A stretch of DNA of 64,000 nucleotides from JBDHWG01 sp046328505 (GTDB lineage: Bacteria; Chloroflexota; Anaerolineae; Epilineales; JAHCIE01). Of this stretch, positions 33,037-41,443 are shown one piece after another. Each line of letters begins with the position of its first letter. The first letter of the stretch is position 1. The position numbers and the translations under genes are program-made. The stretch is from contig JAXLWL010000002.1 in the NCBI GenBank assembly GCA_046328505.1, positions 1,054,001 to 1,118,000 of the forward strand. The letters are read 5' to 3'. The notes beneath the pieces are model-generated. The model did no database searches. It saw only the letters and a list, made by a program, of their open reading frames with translations, and had not been told where the DNA came from.

Positions 33037-33315
33037 TCAGCCGCCACCCACCGCGGGAAAGATATCGACCACGTCGGTGGGGGCGACGGTGGTCTCTAAG
33101 CCCTTGTCGAGATAGTGGCCGTCGCGGCCGTTCAGAAACACGTGGACATTTCCCAGCAGGTCCCCGTCATCATCGAGCAGCATTGGGCGCATGTCAGGGT
33201 ATTGCACGACCACGGTGTCCACGAGGGCTTGAAGCGTCGCCCCCTGGGGTACTGGGACCTCGATGGTCTTCGCGCCGGTAACCTGGCGTAGTGTCGCGTA
33301 GAACTGGACCTTCAT
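33037..33315 (-). CDS. MoaD-like sulfur-carrier protein
   Basis: The 92-residue protein has the ubiquitin-like MoaD pattern: MKVQFYATLRQVTG at the start, a central LVDTVVVQYPDM helix region, VHVFLNGRD, and the C-terminal VVDIFPAVGGG with the Gly-Gly needed for adenylation and thiocarboxylate formation by MoeB/MoaB-type enzymes. MoaD donates sulfur to make molybdopterin, the ligand of Mo and W. Start ATG 33315 follows GGGAGGGG. With the small downstream gene it converges on the protoglobin-MoaD gene. The MoaE partner is not in the window. A separate sulfur-carrier role is the alternative. Confidence 0.9.
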   Translation of the reverse strand: MKVQFYATLRQVTGAKTIEVPVPQGATLQALVDTVVVQYPDMRPMLLDDDGDLLGNVHVFLNGRDGHYLDKGLETTVAPTDVVDIFPAVGGG

Positions 33316-33434
33316 GCCGCCCCTCCCGATGTCGTGCGAGAATGTCGATGCTCGCCCGAATTCTAGCGTGGCCGCGTCCATTTATCAAAATCAGGCATCC
33401 AGCCGAATCTCTACCCATTTTGGACTGCAAAACC

Positions 33435-33463
33435 TTGACGGCGCCCATTTCTCCAGGTATAAT
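33435..33463 (+). promoter_or_regulatory. Promoter of the PadR gene
   Basis: TTGACG (33435-33440) and TATAAT (33458-33463) are spaced by 17 bases. Transcription should start near 33470, inside the palindrome described next. Confidence 0.8.
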
Positions 33464-33469
33464 ATGATA

Positions 33470-33493
33470 TGAATAATCAGTATTGACTATTCA
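33470..33493 (+). promoter_or_regulatory. Operator-like inverted repeat at the PadR promoter
   Basis: Arms TGAATAATCA (33470-33479) and TGACTATTCA (33484-33493) around a GTAT centre match with one mismatch. It covers the predicted transcription start, a usual place for an autoregulatory PadR operator. Confidence 0.65.
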
Positions 33494-33531
33494 ATCAGAA
33501 GCCAACGGGAGCTGCGTGAATGGAGGGTGGG

Positions 33532-34050
33532 ATGGACCGCGAGCTACTCCTGCTAGGCGCGCTGCGTCAGGCGGACATGCACGGCTACCGCCTCAACGAG
33601 TTCATCGAGCGCGAGATGGCGTCGTGCATCGAGATCAAGAAGCCGACGGCCTACGCGCTGCTCGAAAAGATGGTCAGCCTGGGCTGGATCACGGCCCACG
33701 AGGAGCGCGAAGGGAACCGCCCGCCGCGTCACGTCTACCGTATTACCGCCGAAGGCGAGCGGCAGTTCGAGCGGCTTCTGCGCCACAATCTGGCCGCCTA
33801 CACGCCGACACGCTTCACCGGCGACATTGGGCTGGCATTCGCCGATGCCCTCGAGCCGAGTGAGATGGTCGACTTGCTGGCCGAACGGCGCTCCGAGCTG
33901 GCCGCCGCCTTGGCTGAAGCGCGCGCTACCCCGGCCCATCGCGGCACCTTGCAGTGGCTCATTGAGCATCATATCTATCATCTCGAGTCGGAGTTGCGCT
34001 GGCTGGACGAGATTGTTGCCCGCGCAGCGAAGGCCGAAGCACATTCCTGA
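33532..34050 (+). CDS. PadR-family transcriptional regulator
   Basis: The 172-residue protein has the PadR winged helix at 1-85 (MDRELLLLGALRQADMHGYR, KKPTAYALLEKMVSLGWI, PPRHVYRITAEGERQFERLL) and a C-terminal helical dimerisation region with an HHIYHLESELRWLDEI stretch. PadR proteins usually repress detoxification or drug-efflux genes until a ligand binds. The ATG at 33532 follows GGAGGGTGGG and is favoured over ATG 33520. The promoter and palindrome upstream suggest autoregulation, and the small membrane protein and MFS pump that follow are the likely targets. Confidence 0.92.
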   Translation: MDRELLLLGALRQADMHGYRLNEFIEREMASCIEIKKPTAYALLEKMVSLGWITAHEEREGNRPPRHVYRITAEGERQFERLLRHNLAAYTPTRFTGDIGLAFADALEPSEMVDLLAERRSELAAALAEARATPAHRGTLQWLIEHHIYHLESELRWLDEIVARAAKAEAHS

Positions 34051-34061
34051 GGAGGATTCAC

Positions 34062-34481
34062 GTGAACCTTGGATTGGCCCTTCTCATCATTCATTCCCTG
34101 GTGCGCTGGATTGTCGTCATCATCGGCATCGTCGCGCTCGTGCTATTCGCGGTGGCCTGGGCGCGCAAGCGTGGGGACGCGCAGCAGCAGAACCGCTGGA
34201 TGCGCTGGTTCACCATCGCCCTGGACACCCAGGTGCTGTTGGGCATCATCCTGATTCTCTACGATGCCATTGGGCTTGGTCAGGGCTTCCCGCTACCTCG
34301 CATCGAGCACGCCGTCACCATGCTCGTCGCGCTTGGCGTTGCCCACTCCTCCGTGCGGTGGCGCCAGGCAGAGCCCGTCGCTCAGGCGCGCGCCTACACG
34401 TTCATTCTCCTCGGCGCCTTGATCCTCATCTTCATCGGTGTATCCCTGCTTGGCATTGGGCGCTGGACCTTCCGCATGTAG
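34062..34481 (+). CDS. Small integral membrane protein
   Basis: A 139-residue protein with about four hydrophobic segments (LIIHSLVRWIVVIIGIVALV and ILLGALILIFIGVSLLGI among them) and no soluble domain. GTG 34062 follows GAGGATT with a short spacer; the gene begins 11 bases after the PadR stop. The family is not recognised by name; similar small proteins of unknown role occur beside transporters. Its place between PadR and an MFS pump suggests shared control. Confidence 0.75.
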   Translation: MNLGLALLIIHSLVRWIVVIIGIVALVLFAVAWARKRGDAQQQNRWMRWFTIALDTQVLLGIILILYDAIGLGQGFPLPRIEHAVTMLVALGVAHSSVRWRQAEPVAQARAYTFILLGALILIFIGVSLLGIGRWTFRM

Positions 34482-34530
34482 GCGCGAAGGTCAACATACA
34501 CATCGCAGCTATCAACCTAGTGGAGTCAAG

Positions 34531-35910
34531 ATGACCGCAGCACCTGCAACCCAGGCTTCGGCCCCCCAGGACAAGCTCGACTTCAAGCGTGTCCTTCCTA
34601 TCTTCGTCATCGTCCTGATCGACCTGCTCGGGGTCACGATCATCATCCCGCTGTTGCCCCTCTACGCCACGGCGTTCGGGGCGACGCCCTTCATGATCGG
34701 GTTGCTCGGCGCCGCCTACCCGCTCATGCAGTTCCTGGCCGCGCCTATCCTCGGCCGCCTCTCGGACCGCTACGGCCGCAAGCCCATCCTTCTCATCAGC
34801 CAGGTCGGCACGCTCGCGGGCTTTCTGCTGCTAGGCGCGGCCGGCAGCCTGTGGATGCTGTACCTGTCGCGCATCATAGATGGTCTATCTGGCGCCAACA
34901 TTTCGACAGCCCAGGCAGCCATCACCGACTCAACCACCGAGAAGACGCGCACGCAGGGCCTTGGCCTCATCGGCGCAGCCTTCGGGATTGGTTTTGTCCT
35001 CGGCCCCATTATTGCCTTCGCCGCGCTCGCCATCAGCGGAAACGACTATCGTTGGCCGGCCTTCATTGCCGCTGCCTTCTCGGTAGCCTCTATCCTCCTG
35101 ACGTGGTTTCTGTTCAAGGAAACCCTGCCTGAGGAAAAGCGCAACAAGGAGAGCCAGCGGCGCAGCTTCTCGTTCCGGTCGATGATCGAGGCAGTGCGCC
35201 ATCCTTCGGTAGGCATCCTGCTCATCCTCATCTTCTGCCAGCAGATCGCGTTCGGCGGCCTCCAGCAGTTCCTCGCCCTGTTCAGCCTCAACCGCCTGGG
35301 CCTGAACGCCTCGGGCACGGCGATCATCTTCGTCTTCGTGGGTGTCCTGGTCGTCCTCGTTCAGGGCGTCTTCATCGGCCGATGGAGCCGCCGGTTCGGC
35401 GACCGCCGCCTCCTCACCGCCGGCCTGGGGCTGCTGACAATCGGCCTCGTCATGGTCGCAATGACGCCGCAGCAAGCGGTACCGTGGTACACGCGTGAGA
35501 AGCTGAACCAAGAGATGACGGCAGAACGGCGACTCCCCGGCGAGACGACACCGACACAGGGCATCCAGGTGGACGTGCCAAGCGGCGATGATACGGGCTG
35601 GCTCGGGTTGGCGTGGGTGCTACTTGCCATGATTCCGGTATCGTTCGGCGGCGGCGTCCTGTCGCCCTCCATCAACAGCCTCATCACGAAGAGCGTCGAC
35701 GCGACGGAAGTCGGCGGTATCCTCGGCATCAGCGCCGCGTTCGTCAGCGGCGCCAATGCCATCGCGCCCGTCATGGGCGGCCTGATCTGGCAGACGATGG
35801 GGCCGAGATGGCCGTTCTGGATATGGGGAGTGCTGATGGGCGTCCTGTTTGTCGTCGCCTACTTCCGGATCCGGCCGTCGCGCGCCGTTGAGGCCTCGCC
35901 GGGCGCGTAG
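34531..35910 (+). CDS. MFS drug-efflux-type transporter
   Basis: The 459-residue membrane protein has about twelve hydrophobic segments and a clear drug:H+ antiporter motif A after segment 2 (GRLSDRYGRKPILL). A hydrophilic loop around residues 325-360, between segments of the second half, is unusually long. Together with the PadR gene upstream, this looks like a ligand-induced efflux unit for a toxic compound. The start at ATG 34531 follows TGGAG; a longer frame upstream overlaps the previous gene and lacks membrane character. The substrate is unknown. Confidence 0.88.
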   Translation: MTAAPATQASAPQDKLDFKRVLPIFVIVLIDLLGVTIIIPLLPLYATAFGATPFMIGLLGAAYPLMQFLAAPILGRLSDRYGRKPILLISQVGTLAGFLLLGAAGSLWMLYLSRIIDGLSGANISTAQAAITDSTTEKTRTQGLGLIGAAFGIGFVLGPIIAFAALAISGNDYRWPAFIAAAFSVASILLTWFLFKETLPEEKRNKESQRRSFSFRSMIEAVRHPSVGILLILIFCQQIAFGGLQQFLALFSLNRLGLNASGTAIIFVFVGVLVVLVQGVFIGRWSRRFGDRRLLTAGLGLLTIGLVMVAMTPQQAVPWYTREKLNQEMTAERRLPGETTPTQGIQVDVPSGDDTGWLGLAWVLLAMIPVSFGGGVLSPSINSLITKSVDATEVGGILGISAAFVSGANAIAPVMGGLIWQTMGPRWPFWIWGVLMGVLFVVAYFRIRPSRAVEASPGA

Positions 35911-35978
35911 CCGAATCTACGCCACTGGTTGTCTAACCACTACGCCATAGCCGCATATTTCTGCTAAACTTTGGGAAG

Positions 35979-36015
35979 TGGTATTGCCCGCTGACTGGGT
36001 TTCTCTGGTATTGCC
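35979..36015. repeat. Pair of 10-base direct repeats before the second Acg gene
   Basis: TGGTATTGCC occurs at 35979-35988 and 36006-36015, 27 bases apart. A small hairpin TGGTT/AACCA lies just upstream. The spacing is close to but not a multiple of a helical turn; a regulator site is possible but not supported by more copies. Confidence 0.4.
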
Positions 36016-36062
36016 GTAACGTGGGGAAGCTCGGAGCGAGACGCTGAAAGGAGAAGCCGTAA

Positions 36063-37097
36063 ATGACCAATTCTGTCCTCGATCCCTGGGAAGTTTCCGA
36101 GGCTGACTTCCCTGCGACCGGCTCGACTGCCGAGAAGCTCGCGTTCATCCTGAACTACGCCGTGATGGCGCCCTCTGGGCATAACACGCAACCGTGGCAG
36201 TTTAGCATCACCGATGACTGCATCGAGCTTTACGCCGACCGAACGGCAGCCCTGCCCGTAATCGATCCTGAGGATCGCGAATTGACCATGAGCTGCGGCG
36301 CGGCGCTTTTCAACCTTCGGGTTGCCCTACGCTACTTCGGTTTCAAATGCGATGTCCAGACCTTTCCCAAGCCAAGCGATCCGGACCTGCTCGCTGAGTT
36401 GAGGCTTGGCCCAAGCCGCGAGCCGACTGCTGAAGACAAGATGCTGTTCGCCGCGATTCCGAAGCGCCGCACGAACCGCAACAAGTTCGAGGAGCGCGAA
36501 GTACCGGAGATTTTGCTCTCCGAGCTACAGGTGGCCGCGGCGCAGGAAGGCGCATGGCTGCACGTCATTCAGCGCGATGATGTGCGGACCGCGGTCGCCG
36601 ACCTCATCGCCGAAGGCGACCGACAGCAGTGGGCGGACGAGAGCTTCCGTCGCGAGCTGGCGAGCTGGACGCACTCGAGCCGCCAGATGCGCCGCGACGG
36701 GATCCCGGGCTACGCCAAGGGCGTCTCAGAAACGGCAGCGTATGCCGGCCCAAACGTCCTCCGCACCTTCGACATGGGCAACGGTGAGGCTGCCAAGGAC
36801 CGCGAAATCGCGATGGCCTCCCCGGCCCTGGTGGTCCTCGGAACCGACGCAGACACGCCGGCGGCGTGGCTGGCAGCCGGGCAAGCCCTCGAGCGCATCC
36901 TGCTGCGCGCGCGTGCCGCGGGTGTCTGGGCGTCGTATCTGAATCAGCCTATTGAGATTCCGGCGCTCCGCACCCAGCTCAGCCGCCTGCTGGACGGGTT
37001 CGGGTACCCGCAGCTTCTGTTGCGCCTGGGTTACGGTCCAGACGTTCGCCCAACGCCTCGGCGTCGCGTGAGTGAAGTCACTATCGACGTGCTATGA
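36063..37097 (+). CDS. Acg-family nitroreductase-fold protein (copy 2)
   Basis: A 344-residue paralogue of the protein at 22.2 kb, sharing its ordered blocks: LNYAVMAPSGHNTQPWQFSI, VIDPEDRELTMSCGAALFNL, RRTNRNKFEERE, and LRLGYGPDVRPTPRRR at the C-terminus. Family members carry FMN in a closed nitroreductase-like pocket. In Mycobacterium the family is part of the hypoxia/NO dormancy response; here the following genes also suggest stress. Start ATG 36063 follows AAAGGAG by about 9 bases. The stop overlaps the ATG of the receiver gene by 4 bases (ATGA), so they are translated together. Confidence 0.88.
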   Translation: MTNSVLDPWEVSEADFPATGSTAEKLAFILNYAVMAPSGHNTQPWQFSITDDCIELYADRTAALPVIDPEDRELTMSCGAALFNLRVALRYFGFKCDVQTFPKPSDPDLLAELRLGPSREPTAEDKMLFAAIPKRRTNRNKFEEREVPEILLSELQVAAAQEGAWLHVIQRDDVRTAVADLIAEGDRQQWADESFRRELASWTHSSRQMRRDGIPGYAKGVSETAAYAGPNVLRTFDMGNGEAAKDREIAMASPALVVLGTDADTPAAWLAAGQALERILLRARAAGVWASYLNQPIEIPALRTQLSRLLDGFGYPQLLLRLGYGPDVRPTPRRRVSEVTIDVL

Positions 37098-37507
37098 GTC
37101 GGCCTAAGGGGAGACCGGCGCCACATATCCTCATTCTTGACGCCGACCCCACTTCAGCTCAAATTACGCGGGCAGGACTAGAACGCGCCCTGCCCGGCGT
37201 AACCCTGGCTGTCGAGAATAACCCGGAGTGCGGATGGCTTAGCATGAAGGACCACCGCCCCGACGTGCTCATCATCGACCCCACGCCATATGGCCTTGCG
37301 AGCGCCTGGTTGATCCAGGCGCTCAAGGGTCAGTGCCCCCACGCATGTGTCATCATTCTAGCCTCCGCGCGTACCCCCGGCATGCGAAGGGACCTCCGTC
37401 GCCTCGGCGTCGACGCATACCTCGAAAAGCCAGCTTCGTTGGCCGAGATTATCGCCCAGGTGAACGCGGCGCTGCCCGGCACGGACGCGTGCGCAAATGC
37501 CAACTAG
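37094..37507 (+). CDS. Stand-alone response-regulator receiver domain
   Basis: The 137-residue protein is a CheY-like receiver: acidic pair near Asp16 and Asp18, phospho-acceptor Asp62 (VLIIDPTPYG), a Ser at 91 (ILASA) and Lys112 (YLEKPAS). No output domain follows, and no sensor kinase is in the window. It overlaps the Acg gene by 4 bases and the MgtA-type gene starts 21 bases later. It may pass phosphate to or from an unlinked kinase, or act by protein contact. Confidence 0.85.
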   Translation: MSRPKGRPAPHILILDADPTSAQITRAGLERALPGVTLAVENNPECGWLSMKDHRPDVLIIDPTPYGLASAWLIQALKGQCPHACVIILASARTPGMRRDLRRLGVDAYLEKPASLAEIIAQVNAALPGTDACANAN

Positions 37508-37528
37508 CGCCCTGCACTCTCGCTGAAA

Positions 37529-40084
37529 ATGGTTGGCAGACCCGCCCCCATCCAGACATCGACGCCCGATAGCGACCCGGCGGCGCCAACTCTGCCTCCC
37601 GGCCTCACGACGAACGAAGCCCGCCGTCTCCTGACTCAATATGGACCAAACGATCCGGCGCCGGTGCGGCGCGTCACCGTTTTGAGCCAGATTGTCTCAC
37701 TCCTCGCTAACCCCCTCGTAGTCATCCTGCTCATCGCCGCCGTGGTTACGGCGATTCTCGGCGAGATGGTAGACGCCCTGATCATCTTCGTGATTGTGAC
37801 GCTAAGCCTCGTCCTGAATTTCGTTCAAACCTACCGTTCGCAGCAGGCCGCTGAGCGCCTGCGGGCGACTGTCGCGCCGACGGCCACGGCGCGGCGTGAC
37901 GGTCAGTGGGCAGAGATTCCGCGCCGCGAGATCGTGCCGGGCGATGTCGTGCGATTGAGCGCAGGCGACCTCGTTCCCGGCGATGGCGTGCTGCTCGAAG
38001 CCCACGATCTGCACGTCAACGAAGCAGCCTTGACCGGCGAGTCGCTCCCGGTCGAGAAGATGCCCGCGAGCGGCGAACACGCCGACACTCCCGATACCGT
38101 CAGCCGTGTGTTCCTCGGCACCTCGGTCGTCAGTGGAACCGGCGCCGCCCAGGTCACAGTCACGGGCGCGGCGACGATGTTTGGCGACATTGCTGCGCGC
38201 CTCGCGGCGCGGCCACCCGAGACCGAGTTCGACCGTGGGATTCGTCAGTTCGGACTGCTCATCACCCGTGTCATTCTGCTCCTGGTGCTCTTCGTCTTCC
38301 TGGTGACCGCGGCGATGCACCACAACCCCTTCGAGGCCCTGACCTTCGCAGTCGCGCTCGCAGTCGGTCTGACGCCCGAGTTCCTGCCGATGATCATCAC
38401 GATCACCCTCACGCAAGGCGCGATGCGCATGGCGCGCCACAACGCCATCGTCAAGAACCTGTCGGCGATCCAGAACTTCGGCAGCATGGACACCTTCTGC
38501 AGCGACAAGACGGGAACGCTGACGACCGGCGAGATGACCCTCGAGAGTCACGTCGGACCGATGGGGCAGCCCGACGAGCGCGTGTTTCTCCTGGCCTATC
38601 TCAATAGCTACTATGAGACGGGCGTCGAAAATCAAGAAGCGCAGGCCGTCCTCCGACGCGGCGGCTCCGGCCCCCTGGATCTGGCCATCTTGCGCCACGA
38701 CCACCCGAATGTCGAAGCCTACCGCAAGATTGACGAGATTCCGTTCGACTTCGAGCGCCGTCGTCAATCGGTCGTGGTCGAGACGGCCACCGATCACATC
38801 ATCATTGTCAAGGGCGCTCCGGAGAGCGTTCTGGCCCTCTGCACCTCATATGCGGACGGCGCTACATCCCGGGCGCTCGATCAAACAGACCGCGACGAAA
38901 CACGCGCCACGTTCGAGAAGCTGAACGGCGAGGGCTACCGAGTCGTGGCCGTCGCCTATCGCTCGACGGCCGGCCAGCCCCGCTACACCTCCGACGATGA
39001 GCGCGACCTGATCCTCGCCGGTTATGTCAGCTTCGCCGACCCGCCGCTGCCGGATGCAGCCCAGACCATCGCGGAGCTGCGCGAGGAAGGTGTCTCTGTC
39101 AAAATTATCACGGGCGACAACGAGCTCGTCGCCCGCCACGTGGCGGTCGAAGCAGGACTCGAGCCGGGCCGCATCGTCCTCGGAAACGAGCTACAGCGAA
39201 TGACGGACACGGCGCTCCAGGCTGTGGCGGAGACGACGACAATCTTCGCGCGCGTGTCGCCGGCGCAGAAGAACCGCATCATTCTGGCGCTCAAGGCGCG
39301 CGGCCACGTCGTCGGCTACATGGGTGATGGAATCAACGATGCTCCCTCGCTGCATGCCGCCGACGTGGGGATCTCGGTGTTGAGCGCCACGGACGTCGCC
39401 AAAGATGCCGCAGAAATCATCATGCTCGAGCAAGGCCTGGATGTGCTGCACGAGGGCATCCTCGAAGGACGCCGCGCGTTCGGCAACGTCATGAAGTACC
39501 TACTTATGGGAACCAGCTCGAACTTCGGCAACATGTTCAGCATGGCGGCTGCGTCCCTGTTCCTGCCCTTCCTCCCGATGCTTCCAATCCAGATCCTGCT
39601 CAACAACTTCCTGTACGACCTGGCGCAGGTCACCATTCCGACCGACAATGTGGATCGCTCCTTCGTCGAGAGACCGCGCCGCTGGGACATCGGCCTCATC
39701 CGCGATTTCATGATCTATATCGGGCCGATCAGCTCTCTCTACGACTTTCTGACTTTCTTTGTGCTGCTCTACGTGTTTCAGGCGAGCGAGGCCGCGTTTC
39801 ACACCGGCTGGTTTGTCGAGTCGCTGGCGACGCAGACGCTTGTCGTGTTCATCATTCGCACCGCCGGCAGCCCCTTCCGCAGCCGCCCGAGCCGCGCTCT
39901 CGCCACGACCGTCATCGCGGTCGTCGTGACGGGCATGCTTCTTCCCGTGACCGGCCTCGGCTCCGTCCTCGGATTCACACCGCTGCCGGGGACTTACTAT
40001 CTATTCCTCGCCCTGGCAACGGCCACCTATCTCCTGATCGTCGAGATCGTCAAGCGACGTCTCTTTGCGCGGCGCGGTCTTTGA
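37529..40084 (+). CDS. mgtA: MgtA/MgtB-type P-type ATPase (Mg2+ importer family)
   Basis: The 851-residue P-type ATPase has the actuator motif TGES, the phosphorylation site DKTGT at Asp326, the GDGIND hinge motif and about ten membrane segments. The C-terminal part is typical of the MgtA group: LLNNFLYDLAQVTIPTDNVD, PRRWDIGLIRDFMIYIGPIS and HTGWFVESLATQTLVVFIIR. These pumps bring Mg2+ into the cytoplasm. The N-terminal start is open: ATG 37529 has no strong ribosome site. The 3' end overlaps the convergent membrane-protein gene by 35 bases. Another divalent-cation role cannot be excluded. Confidence 0.9.
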   Translation: MVGRPAPIQTSTPDSDPAAPTLPPGLTTNEARRLLTQYGPNDPAPVRRVTVLSQIVSLLANPLVVILLIAAVVTAILGEMVDALIIFVIVTLSLVLNFVQTYRSQQAAERLRATVAPTATARRDGQWAEIPRREIVPGDVVRLSAGDLVPGDGVLLEAHDLHVNEAALTGESLPVEKMPASGEHADTPDTVSRVFLGTSVVSGTGAAQVTVTGAATMFGDIAARLAARPPETEFDRGIRQFGLLITRVILLLVLFVFLVTAAMHHNPFEALTFAVALAVGLTPEFLPMIITITLTQGAMRMARHNAIVKNLSAIQNFGSMDTFCSDKTGTLTTGEMTLESHVGPMGQPDERVFLLAYLNSYYETGVENQEAQAVLRRGGSGPLDLAILRHDHPNVEAYRKIDEIPFDFERRRQSVVVETATDHIIIVKGAPESVLALCTSYADGATSRALDQTDRDETRATFEKLNGEGYRVVAVAYRSTAGQPRYTSDDERDLILAGYVSFADPPLPDAAQTIAELREEGVSVKIITGDNELVARHVAVEAGLEPGRIVLGNELQRMTDTALQAVAETTTIFARVSPAQKNRIILALKARGHVVGYMGDGINDAPSLHAADVGISVLSATDVAKDAAEIIMLEQGLDVLHEGILEGRRAFGNVMKYLLMGTSSNFGNMFSMAAASLFLPFLPMLPIQILLNNFLYDLAQVTIPTDNVDRSFVERPRRWDIGLIRDFMIYIGPISSLYDFLTFFVLLYVFQASEAAFHTGWFVESLATQTLVVFIIRTAGSPFRSRPSRALATTVIAVVVTGMLLPVTGLGSVLGFTPLPGTYYLFLALATATYLLIVEIVKRRLFARRGL

Positions 40085-41174
40085 CGCGCGCGGCCTTGGC
40101 ATCGGCGGGGGCAGGCGCGAGCGCACAGTAGGCGACAAGCGCGAGGAACAGAAGGATCGCCGTGGCGTTGAGTAGCCCGCCGGCCATGCGGGCCTCGGGC
40201 TGCGCCGCGAGATCACCGGCCACGCGGAGAACGAGCGACAGGTTGAGGAGGGCCAGCGGGAGGTAGAGCACCGGGCGGAAAGCGATGGCGCGGCGGGTCA
40301 GGGCAGGAATGATGATGAGGGCATGGCCGAAAATCATGCTCATGACGAAGCCGACGAACACGGCATGCAGCGCTGCGTCGTAGAGATAGCCCGCCGCCGC
40401 CTCCCCGATCCATATCTCCAGCACGCCGCCGATCCCCAGCCATATGTAGCCGCCGAGCAAAGCTGCGGCAATGAAGCGCGTCACACCGACGCTGCGGATT
40501 GTCCGAAGAGCTATGTCATAGCGCAAGAGCCAGGCCGACAACAGCAGCCAACCCACGCCGGCCAGGCGCACACCGGCATCGAAAGACCAGACGCTTACAG
40601 CGACGCCCGCGAGCACAACCCCAACGGTGGCAATGAACGTCTCGCGGCGCAGAGGCGCAAACCTCGTGAAGCGCGTTAGTTCCAGGCGCTCTCCGGCGAC
40701 CGTTAGCGCGAGGAAAGCCGTCCAGAACGGGACCGCGCGATAGATGGGGTAACCCGCCAGCCAAAGCAGATTCCCCGCCAACCACGCGGCCGCGCCGATC
40801 AGCATCGTCACGGTGTACAGCGCCGGGTGGCGATGCACAATCAGCCCCAACGCCGCCACAAGCACCGCGGCAGCAATAGCGATTCCTAGCGCGCCAAACA
40901 TGGTCGGCGCGCCCGCAAGCAGCGCCACCGTCGCGGCAGCGCTCAATAGCGGCGCGAGGTAGACCCACCACACGCCTAGCGCGACGGCGCGCTCCAGACA
41001 AATGACCGTGCCGAGAAATCCGCATACCATGAGCACCCCGTGGGCGGCGGCCGCCAGAGGCGCTACGGCCGGCCATGGCCACCCCATCCGAATGAGCCCG
41101 CCCCACATCCCCACGAGGAGAGCCAGGACGCCGGCTGCCAGCAGCGCAAACCAGAGTCGCTGTCCACTTTTCAT
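40050..41174 (-). CDS. Multi-pass membrane protein, NnrS-like
   Basis: A 374-residue protein with about twelve hydrophobic segments. Several loop histidines and the segment HAVFVGFVMSMIFGHALIII recall NnrS, a haem- and copper-containing membrane protein of the nitric-oxide response in denitrifiers. The N-terminal AAHGVLMVCGFLGTVICLER also has a membrane His at a similar place. The match is partial, so the name is tentative. It starts at ATG 41174 after AGGAG. Its place near NirK, a Crp/Fnr regulator and universal stress proteins agrees with a role in NO or low-oxygen stress. Confidence 0.6.
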   Translation of the reverse strand: MKSGQRLWFALLAAGVLALLVGMWGGLIRMGWPWPAVAPLAAAAHGVLMVCGFLGTVICLERAVALGVWWVYLAPLLSAAATVALLAGAPTMFGALGIAIAAAVLVAALGLIVHRHPALYTVTMLIGAAAWLAGNLLWLAGYPIYRAVPFWTAFLALTVAGERLELTRFTRFAPLRRETFIATVGVVLAGVAVSVWSFDAGVRLAGVGWLLLSAWLLRYDIALRTIRSVGVTRFIAAALLGGYIWLGIGGVLEIWIGEAAAGYLYDAALHAVFVGFVMSMIFGHALIIIPALTRRAIAFRPVLYLPLALLNLSLVLRVAGDLAAQPEARMAGGLLNATAILLFLALVAYCALAPAPADAKAARVKDRAAQRDVA

Positions 41175-41443
41175 GTCACCACTCCTGCCAGCCGCGCGTT
41201 CCCAAGATCTCTCGCGTCGCGCAGTTTCCGCCGTTCCTCGCCCACTATACGCTATTTCATCCGGCGCGTCTTTGCGCTACAGCAACCACGCGCTCGTCGG
41301 TGGTGATACCTTCACGCCACAGTATGCCATCTCACCCCACACCCGCCCCGTTTGGCCTACAATAGTGACAGTGGAGTATTGTGTCTCCGCTCGCAACTTC
41401 GTGAATCAGCGCCGCTTCACATGACTAAATGGAGACAAAGACT

